Below, piece after piece: positions 26,355 through 36,900 of a stretch of DNA of 64,000 nucleotides. The notes beneath the pieces were generated by a model. It was not told the DNA's origin. It searched no databases and was given only the letters and a program-made list of their open reading frames with translations. Every line of letters starts with the position of its first letter. Position 1 is the stretch's first letter. Source of the stretch: Haemonchus contortus (Eukaryota; Nematoda; Chromadorea; Rhabditida; Trichostrongylidae); contig LS997563.1 in the NCBI GenBank assembly GCA_000469685.2, forward strand, positions 34,998,468 through 35,062,467, given 5' to 3'. A program made the translations under genes and the position numbers.

Positions 26355-26635
26355 TAGGGACTACGGGGAACGCACGATTCGTGCGATTTCGGGTGCACGC
26401 GGCAATCGCGCGGCGGAATTTGTGATGATTCGAACGACTCTGACGCCCACTATTGAAGCACAAATTTGAAGTAGAGAAGATTAGTAGGATCAACTGACCA
26501 TACCCAACTAATCTACTTCAAGTTTGTGCCCCAATTAGTAGGGGTCAGAGTCGTTCGAATCAGAACGAATTTCGCCGCGTAATATACAGCGCGCACCCAG
26601 AATCGCACAAATCGGCACACACCCAAGGACCACTT
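26355..26635. repeat. Foldback (inverted) repeat, two arms of about 130 bp
   Basis: The left arm (about 26355-26490) contains CGATTTCGGGTGCACGCGG, ATTCGAACGACTCTGACGCC and GCACAAATTTGAAGTAGA. The right arm (about 26505-26635) is its imperfect reverse complement, roughly 80 percent identical by eye, separated by a loop of about 15-20 bases. No coding capacity is evident. It could be a small foldback DNA element or two head-to-head copies of a dispersed repeat. Confidence 0.7.
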
Positions 26636-29600
26636 ATAAGAAGAAATGATCTTTTCCGTAGACAATATGGAAAGGCCCGTTGCCGCAGCCGTTTCTGTAG
26701 CAGGGCCTCCAATGGATCCTTCTATTGCACAGCAGGTAGGGCTAGGATGCCTGCCAAAATTCATTTTTCATTAAAGCCAGTATAGTTTTCAAATGAACAA
26801 GAAACGTCGGTAACAAAGACCGAACTTCGCATACGTATTGTTCAACCTGAGTTACACGAAAAGTAAACGAGTGGCCTCATGGAGTTCGCGTAGAACAAGC
26901 ATTGAGTTGCTAACCGGAAGTGCTGTACGTTCTCTTTGATACACAAAGCTCTCTAAATCGATTGCTAATCTTCACATTACCCATGTCGGTCACATGCAGA
27001 TCATATTTTGACACCCCATGCCCTCGTCTCTCTTTGTGCTTTAATTAGTAACAGCTGGCGGTGCGCCAAAAACCACCTGCTGGGCGCGTTGGTGTAGTTG
27101 GCCGCGGGTGGCCGAGAATGGTCGCGAGGTACTTACTGGTAGCCTCTCTCCTCTTAAGCATGCGCATTGATGACGATTTATTGCCGTTGCCATCGCACAC
27201 ATAAAGTCCGTGAAATGGTCATTAAATAGGCTACAAAATACAGCTTAAGGACGTTTAGGTCGTGGGCGCACTTGAATGAGTCGAATGAGGTGATTGAGAC
27301 TGACAACTGAGTCTCTGCCCATAACCTTTTTCGCAAAGGAAGATAAATAGTTCGCGAGAATCATTTGTAATACTGTATATAACTTACAATCAAATTCGTT
27401 ACAACTATTTCCAATCCCTTTTACCAGTTAAGAATTATCTACCAATTTGCCAGTGGTATTCAAAGGGTCTGACTAATCGGAAATATTCTATCCATGTGGA
27501 CCGGAATTTACGACGAGTGGGGCCTATCTGGTACTATTAACCTGAATCGCGGCAATACTTCTAGATGTGCATGACCAACAGCCTGGACTGTTTCTCAAAG
27601 GTGGAAACACGATAAAGCGAATGTGCACATGCTGAAATCGAAGCTGGTATCTAAAAATTCAGATGAAAAGGGAAATTATGAAAGTGAGAACGAGCACGCA
27701 GCAATTCATCCCCTAGATGGACGTGTCGTCTTAGTTTTGGGAGCATGCGGCTAAACAGGCCAAAACATGATTGGACTGCAATTGGAGCTGGGAAACAAAC
27801 GTAACAGGTGGAAGAGGGTGTCGCTTTTGGAAACAATGTGCTATCAACACGTAAAAACTTGTCCGTATACTCATATCATCTCGTACAATTGTGTTTGCTC
27901 TGCTTATTTATTTGTTTACTCATTTTTTGTGAACTCTACTGACTCTGCCTCCATGGATGCAACACAAGGTCAAGTATAAAAATTCAGACTTGATGTTGGC
28001 AGCCGTTATTCCTGCAGTGCGCCATGCGAAATAGGCGAGGGCAAGTTGGCCTCGGTACTATGGGAGATAAAAAGCACGGTGGCGGGAAATCGCAACTGGG
28101 TCGAAGTTTCGCCCAGAACTCTCCAATTGGGGAGGCTGAAAGCATCATAATTAAAGTAGCAGTAGCCAGCAGCAACCCACCTATGTCTATGATGTGAGAC
28201 AGCAAAGGGATAGAAGATTAGAAATTCGTTTACATAACTTTATAATCAGTTTGCAGCCATTTCTTCTGATTTTTCTTTTTAAAACGTTTACACTCTGAAG
28301 TGTTCCGATTGTAGACACCTGTGACCCTTCACGAGACAACGAATTCAAACTTCGTTCTCGCGGGAATTAACTCGTATTTCTTTGGACGATCGTTTCATGT
28401 GCGACCGCCTCACACCGATTAGATCCGCCTTTGAGATGAGAACGAGCATGGGAACGCCGCCGCAAGTTGCCTCATCTAAGGACATTACAAAGCGACAAAG
28501 GTACAGTATGATTGACATATGGAAGATATGCTGGCTGAAAACAACTCGACTACTAATCTTGCCATCAAGAAAGTCGACGAGAGGCCGCGGAATGCAGTGG
28601 AGCTTATCCGCAGTTGAGATTTACCCTTATCGGGAAGAAGCTTTGTACATCCTCTCCGCTGCTATTTAAGCGCAAAACTAGTCGGTTTTGTCTTTATCAA
28701 GTCCTATGGACTATGATTTCATAAAAACATCCAGTTCTTGATTGATAGTCTCGGGATTCATTGTAATTTACACTAAATTAGTAGCAGCACGTACTGTTGG
28801 CTGATGAGCCCTTGTCAAATTTTCAATTGAAAGTCATTCGCACCGTCGTGGAACCGCTCCTACGCCCAGATCAGTTTTTCTTCTATAGCATGAGGTGAAT
28901 GAATAGACCTCTTCTCAGTGCCCTTCATAAGCGCGTTCCTCGGGCTATAAGCAAATAATTAAGTTGATAGGGGTACTTTGTCAGTTGTAGAATGAAATGT
29001 TGCCCAAGGGGCTATGAGAGGAATATGGAATATGGTATATGTTTACGCCACAAACCTTATAAGAGAATTCTAACTGTATTATCATTCTACATCCAGATTA
29101 GTGCGTACCCACGCAGATGAGCCTTCCATCCCTCCCTGGTCAACTAATTGGCACCAGACTCGTTTGAGAAGAGAAGATTTGTTCATCGACAGGCCAACCA
29201 GAGCCTCTGTTTGGAACACATGCGCTTCGAAAAACATCACCACAATTTTGGAAGGATGTCGAACGAAGAAGAGCACTCCAAAGAAATGAATTGGTAGGCG
29301 CTCCAAGACTTTACTTCTTTACTCTGCTACTGTTGTCCTGTAAGTGATAGAATCTCATTGGTGCAGTAAATCACAACACAAAATCGTCATAGTGGAGAAG
29401 TTAGGAATCTACCAAATAAGCAGCCCGTGAGATACTGAGTAGAAGTCTTTAATCAACTTGGTTTCAGGCTGGCAGAACATCTATGTATGATAGTTTGTTT
29501 CGCGTATCGAAAGTACTTAGTTTAATGATCCAGACAACTTCGGCCTTCAATGTCTCTAGCCAGTAATTAACGACGACAAATTCGTTATCTGATGCAAATT

Positions 29601-30997
29601 TCGCCTCAACATAAACTTACGCGACCATAACAATAGTCATTAATCAAGCGATGAGTGCGGACTGACCTCGACGACATCGGAGGCAGGAACTCGCTCACTG
29701 ACGTCAAATGAAAAAATCCGCGCAGCACGGTACTTGTGAAAGACAGGCTACGGATAGATGTCCAAAAAAACTTACATAATAAATGGCATGGATGGGGAAT
29801 TCTGGTGAAAAATTACGACACATTCAGTACGATTTTTCAGAATTCATTTAAACCTCTCAAAAGCATGTATTAGCTGGAAACGTCTCATGAAGAAATATGT
29901 TCAGCTCGAGTGTATGTAAAGGCACTGAACGCCTGAATTCATTTTGAAGAGGAGGAAATCATGAACAAAAAATTTGTTAGGAACTTTTCACTGTCGAAGA
30001 CATTCGCGTTGGAAACCTGAACTCGCTCAAATCGTTCAGAAGCTCAGCCAGTTCACGGTGGTGGCAAACTTGTGGAACTCTGTCCTTGCACATACTGTTG
30101 TCTTGTTCACTATTCACTTTAAATCCTATTTTTTCGATTTCACTTTTATCGTGAGGAACGAAGTTTGCTCTAGGAAGGTCAAGCCTACTATGGACGATTA
30201 CTTGTTTTTACATTCAGATTGAGATCGACTATCGATCAGACCGCCTACGAAGTTGTCCATTGTTTCGATTTGACAACTAGTCCTAGCCTCTTCTCCACCA
30301 TCTCAACCCTTTCTCCTTGGAAGATTTGCCCAGTAAATGATGTTCCATGTGTTTGGACAACCTATAATACAAATTGCTCGTTTTCGATAATTACCTGAAA
30401 ATCTTGACAGCTTCATGGGTCAGAACTTTGGCTTACTTCTTGCAGCTGCCCGCCGCAGAACTGGAGCAGAAGTAGAATTGTGTATGAGCATATAACACTG
30501 GCTTTTCTGGCATTAGTAAGGATTCACAAAATGAATAGGAAGTATATTCCGGTGAAGGGAGAGGAAGATTCTCAGTGAAAAATTGCTTGAGCTGGCTATA
30601 GAGCTCGGTGGATGTGCTTCTTAGTTATCGCAGAAGATCAACAACATCTCTCAGTGCTATAATCAACTTTTTTTGTGTGACCCGAGCTATTCCTGTAGAA
30701 GAATCTGTATGGGGCAAGAGAGTGAAGCCGTAACAAATAAGTACAGGAGGATATAAACTCATTGAGTTCCTTGATGCTGGCAATCAGTTTCGTAGAAGCG
30801 TTTATATTTGCAGTCTCTCCATACTAATACTAACTCCAGTCGAAGGCCGTTCTTAGTGGTTACGGTATCTACCGAACGAAAGGCAGAGTTGTGAGGCAAA
30901 CACAGATTTGGACTTCCGAATACTGAATTCGGTAATCACACTCCGATATTTTCAAAATTCATTTATGTTCAGCACAGCTACGGTATAATCGACGTCA
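26636..30997. other. No gene seen; long spacer
   Basis: Contains two short GC-rich stretches (about 27050-27130 and 28000-28110) and scattered short frames. The stretch 27984-28150 is open in a plus frame with G/C-ending codons (contains GEGKLASVLWEIK) but links to no other exon. Nothing else is supported. Confidence 0.3.
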
Positions 30998-33900
30998 TCA
31001 TAGACAGTGTACGTAGCAGGCCCCTAGCTCGGGTGTCCATGTCCCATTGTGGCAGTAAGAGGATATAGGACCTTCGGGCATTGTATTCGGAAGGCATGTG
31101 AGATAAACTTTCGTCTCATGATCCTTTTGCAACTGAAATTCGCTTTCAATAAGTTAATCGAACAAAATTGGTGCTTTTTTTTATAAAATTCTGGAAAGTA
31201 GCAGGTGAACTTGGTTCATTGCTCACAAAATGCTGTGGAAGAGACAACAAAATAAAAGAGAGGCAGTTAAAGTGATCAAGTGCTGTACTTAAAAATAAAG
31301 TTTAAAGTTGTTGGATAAGGTATGTAAATCTTATAATATATTTGAGTGTAAGCTTACTTTTAATATGTCGGGATCGCTGTAGTCGACCATTCCGCTTGGG
31401 ATCGCTAGGGCCGGGCATTTTTCTGTAAGACAGCACAAAAATACCTCATCTAGCTCGGTCTTTTTTCTATTCGTGTTTCGCCAGCAGAAAAAACAACGAG
31501 ATATTATAAGAAGCTTGCTTCCGTCGCATCGTGACTTTTCCCCCTTCATCCTCTATCTAGTATCTAGTACGTTAAAACTGATGGTTTAAGCTAGCTTGGA
31601 AGTTAATAAAGGGTCTGCCTACATCAGCTGATGATTAATGATCGGCCACGAAGACGAGCCAATTTTCTTGTCGCAGTCGCACTGTACAGTAATTTCTCAT
31701 ACCACCCACCAGTAACATTCATCGCCATTGAAGAACATGTTCCAAGAGTGGGTGGTATCCAAGTTCCGTTCGAACACGACGCAGCTGCAGGACCTGAAGA
31801 ATGAAAAGTCCTCACGACAAGATGCTATGGTGGCAGTATTACCTGACAGTTGTTAAATTTGCTGATGGTATTGAATAAAAGCGCAGATCCAGTGATAATG
31901 GCATGATAAAGCGTTCCGGATCATAGCGAATTCTGAGGACTCTGACGAACTGCACAGAGATTGCAAGGGTACAGTACTCGTTCATGGTGTCACACTTTGG
32001 CCCCTCACATCAGTTCAGACAAAGCAATTTCCACACTGGCCGGCTCATCCCTTGGCATTTTTCCTGGAAAGTGCACTACCGTGCCCGAAACCGCTCTATC
32101 CTTAATCCATAGTTCGATCTATTTTGATTTCGTTTAGAACCCGGAAATGTTCTCGTAGGGTAATTTATGCCTGGAAGTGTCAGAAAAGAATATTGTTGCC
32201 TATTTTCTGACATGCAACCGTTGATATCTGTTCTGCAGAGTTTACGACCAACCGCTTAAAGGCACCGTTTACGATAAATTTAGAGTACCCTTTTTTGACG
32301 AGAATTGATAGAACTACTTTAGAATAAAGCGATAACAACGAAAAAAGCGCAAAAAACGATGAATAAAGAGGAATAGAAAGGGTAAAAAAAGAGCTGGAAA
32401 GGGAGCTTGGACGAGTTTCACATTGGGAGAACGGCGGTTAAGGGAGTGTTCGGGCGAGTGCACGAAGGCGACGCAATGTCTGCAATAGCAGACAACACAC
32501 CCAAACAGCTGATTTAGACTACAGTCTTGAACCTGGCAATTTGCCAACCAACTTATCGATTTTTCACTAACTTCGCTCTAATGCGAAAGTGGTGAACGGC
32601 AATTAGTTTCCGTAGTCAGCCTAGCTAGGGGCGGAGGGCGACCGTGGCTCACTCTCTGGCCCCTCATTGCGCCCTATCCAGACCGCTTTCGGCCTCATTC
32701 CTGCACAAATGGTATCACAAATGGAGGGGGCGTCGAATTCAAACCATGTGCAAATCTCCGAAACCATTTTTTCGTGAACCGTGCCTTAAAGCTATCCATA
32801 AGAATTAGAGTGCAATATCACATAAAGTTGCTCAGAGATGTGACCATATCAAGTAGCCTTGGTACGGTGCGGTGAGGGCTCAAAGAGTAGCACAATGAAA
32901 GGCCGCACCCAGAAGTGGCCCGATTTCGACTTCTGTGTAGAGGCAGCACTGTTAACAATGGAGCTTAAATGATGAAAACTCCAATATGTGATCGCTTGTT
33001 CCCTAACCCATGGACAAGCGGGAGACTATCTTGGATATCCAGGACACTGTGAACAACTCCATACGCACTGCAGAAGATTGAAAATTTGTTCTCACATCAT
33101 TTTCATCTTCATATTTCGTACCAAATCCACCAGTGTTGAGAGGATTTACGACTCCTTGATCCCTTGGATACTTGCCATTTTTTACTCTTCTTCGCCGATC
33201 CCTATGTTGAGAATACACTTCTGTTCTTCCTCAAAAGGGGCTTCTCGAAACCATCATTAACTGTTCTTTCCGGCTTTTTGAACGGGGTGGGCATGACGGC
33301 ATTGCCTTAACCTGATGTAAACCTAGATCCGAATGAACTAAAGCAGGGCAATGAAGAATAATACCCACGAATCCTATGATTCAATCTATCTACGGGGACT
33401 TTCCCATTACACTTTTTCGAGCCTATTGTCTCCTACTACAAGTAGTTCAATCCTCCCCTATGGGAGTCCTCGAACAGTTGTGGTAGCCGCAACAATACTT
33501 TCAGGTCCACTGGACAATCTGATGCTTTACCTTGAGCACTACCAGCGGTGCAATTCATAACGACTAGCGTCCCTGTCGGAAACGTCATTGCCGAAGCGCT
33601 GTTGTTCGAATAAGTGAGTGAAGCACCAGCCGGGGATGGCATACTTGGGCAGTCGTTGAGGACAGGTGCTGAAAGAATTAAGTCAGCTGAAAAACAAAAA
33701 GTCCTAGGTATATCAGTCACCCTTACATGAATTGGTGCAAATCTTCAACTTGCAAAATCCAATGGGTGGCTCCCATACGCCTTTCACGCATGTTGACTGA
33801 GACGCACCATCAAGTTCGAAGCCCCGCTCACAAGTAATGCTGACCTTAGAACCTTCAGCTTTGAGCCACTAAAAAAATGACTTCTTTAATAAGCTGGTTT

Positions 33901-36900
33901 ACAGAGAAATTCAGAGCAAATGCTGTTTACTGCAAAAAAAAATGTGAATGAATGATCAGATTGCAGGGAATGTTTTGGAATTGAATTTTTTTTGCCGAAG
34001 TTGGTTACCATCCATCTCCCACTCCCACATGTACAGTTGGGAATAGCATGTGCATGATTTGATTCGCCTACATCACCGAAGACCAGCATGTTAAGACGAA
34101 CAGAGCAGGATCGCAGAGCAGTGTTTATGACAGTTTTTGATAGAAAAACTCCAACCTATCGAAGTTCAAAGCTGCTCATCTTTCAGACGCATTAATTTGG
34201 GAATGCCGCATCTGAGTTCGGTAGCGATCATGGAACGTAGGCACTGATAGTAAGAATTCTTGATAAAATCGCCTACTAAATACTCCTTTGTTCCAGGAAA
34301 TAGTTGAATTCAGGACCGGTCGTGGGGTTAAGAGTGTGGACTCACGTTTGCACTCAGAAACGGTTCCTTCGGAGAGAGGAAAATAATGCCATGCAAAAAA
34401 GGCAAAAATGGTGCTAGTACCAGGCCCCGGTTGATATTCCGGCTGATTTAGAAACCCAGTCTCTACAACCACGTGTGTAGTCTCAAAAGAAATCAGCGAT
34501 AGAGCTAAGATGACAGCCTTAAATGCAGTGCAGAACCTACCCCTTAGTTCTGATTGTGAATACAGAACACAAGGGCTGTTCAGGAGTGAACGACCTTGAC
34601 ACGAAAACATGGTCAGAATCGGGATTCTGAATGTGTGGTCACTTACTGGAAACTTCAGAGAGGTTGCTAATCTAGGAACACAACGCGGCATGAATGACAT
34701 GGAGGGGTCCACAAGTATCCTGTACGGTTGGCGGTGCTCCAGGACGTTCAAAAGAAAGGGCACAAAGGACAGCTAAAATCCTAAAATCCGCAGGAATGAG
34801 AATGCTCAGGTGAGCCTTTCGTTGGGCTCGAGTGGGCCGGTTCGAAAACGAGGGGATCAACGCGCTTATGCGACTAGCCACAGTCTAGCTGAAACTGAAA
34901 GTGCAGCGCCTACAGTGTTACGGACGTGTACTGGAAAGAGCAATGAACCATCTTATAAAGGAGGCAATGGTGTTGAAGTTCAGGATCGACAATCCCAAAG
35001 AAGACTTGGTGAAAAAAAGACTTTCTCGAAACTGAAGTCACGGCAAAAGATGCTGTGGATAAAACGAAAAAGGAGACGGCTGACAAGAAGGGGTGACCCT
35101 GTAACGGCGAGGGATCAATGCTGGGAAAAAGAAGTGAAATACAGTTGCTTTTTTAGGAAAATTGACTTCCTCTCGACGAGAAGAACACACTCCATACTTT
35201 ACTTTTTCCATTAGATAATTTAGGGAAATGAGCTTTTGAAATTGATCAGATGAGTCAGACTATAAACTAGAGTAACCCTAACTTAAAATACGTGGGATGC
35301 AGAGCATAGCATTTACTTTTACCACAGCAGGTAGGTCGTTCAAATCCATTTATGTATATTTCAAGAGTGCTACCCTTATGATCCAGTTCCATTGTTTTAC
35401 CCCTAATCACTAGGTTCCTAGCACAAAACGATCTTATCTGCTATAAAGACTCCAGTAAGTCGAACAAAATAGACGAAATCGAGGGATGAGCTCCTTTCTG
35501 TAACTGTTCCTGAAATTACTTAACAGAAAAATAATAAAGTTCAAACCTCATCTGTATCATCACGGTTAGTACGGTCATAGGTGGCTGTTCCACCAGCAAC
35601 AATAATCGGCGGACATTGAGTGGGTAGAGTGGGTAGAGTGGGTATCACTGAATATCATATACTACACACACTGCATAAAGCTCTTCATGAAACGAATTTT
35701 CAGAGAAACTTTTTTTAGAAATAAAAACAAGCGTGAATTGCAATTGCAACTTCCAGTAATTAGCAGAACCCACCAAGAGTTGTTGACTCTGCGGTATTCG
35801 ACTTGCATACACCTGAAAACAGATATCACACTGCAACACAATTCTTCCAAACTTTCAATTTGGTCCACTGAATACCAAAAAATACTTCAGAGCTTTGCCG
35901 TACAGGTTTGTTAAGATGGAACCGTTGATTAGATCGACGTTTCGACTAACTCGTCGTCTTCAAGGACCTGAAAGTTAATGGCAGAAGTTCACACGTTATG
36001 GCAATGCACTTACTTCGGTTGTTCAGCTTAGGATTCCGCTCTCGGATATACTCGCGGAGTGGGAGGAGTCACGTAAGCTAGCATCTGGGATTGCAACCCT
36101 GAATGGCTACGAGACAAAGCAGAGAAAGACAGGCTCAAAAGGGCACCCGCTGAGAAATCATGAGAATATGGTGCATCTCCGCCTTTCATTTATATCAGAC
36201 AAAGTCAGCGCAGAAGTACGGCAGTGCGTTGCGCGAGCGGATTTGGCTAATGATGTTGTCTTGATAAGTGTACCAGCAGACAATATCAAACGCCTTTTGA
36301 TCCGCAACAGACTCTATGATCGTGCATGCGCGACAGATAATATTTGTCCGTTCGGAAGGGGTGGAGATTGCACACAGCGAGAGACGGTATACCAACTTCA
36401 GTGTTCAGCCCGTGACGAAATATATATTGGTGAGAGGGAAGGATGCTAGGCATACGTGTTCTAGCAGTCAAAAGGCGAGGAAGCCTACTAACGCCACTTG
36501 GGAAGCATCGAGTAGAAGTACATCAAGGCAATGATTTTGATATCAAATGCAAAATCCTAACCTACGAGAACGAGATCGGTGCTAGAAAGATATTGGAAGC
36601 GTTGCATATCCGCGAGCGGAATCCCAAGCTGAACAACCGGAGTGAGTGCATTGCCGTAACGAGTGAACTTCTGCCATTTATTCCCTTTTGTGGGCTTTGA
36701 GATCACCGCGCAATTCTTATCTCACAACCATCAATGGTGTCTCATTGTTCCCTTGTTGTTCACAAAATAGAGTGGGAACACAACGCTAGTGGAACCGCAG
36801 AAGAATGGTTTCTTGGCAGGGATGTTTCGGTGTTTGGGTTTCTGGGAGTAGTTGGAACTGGCCTAGTGCGTTTGGGCGCTTGGTCAGGTAAACCACAGAC

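Noticed and set aside
34176..34763. 195-codon minus-strand ORF as an independent gene
   Set aside because: Only its segment 34442-34346 fits a sushi exon with correct phases; the rest has no ATG context or splice support and overlaps a decayed reverse-transcriptase tail on the other strand.
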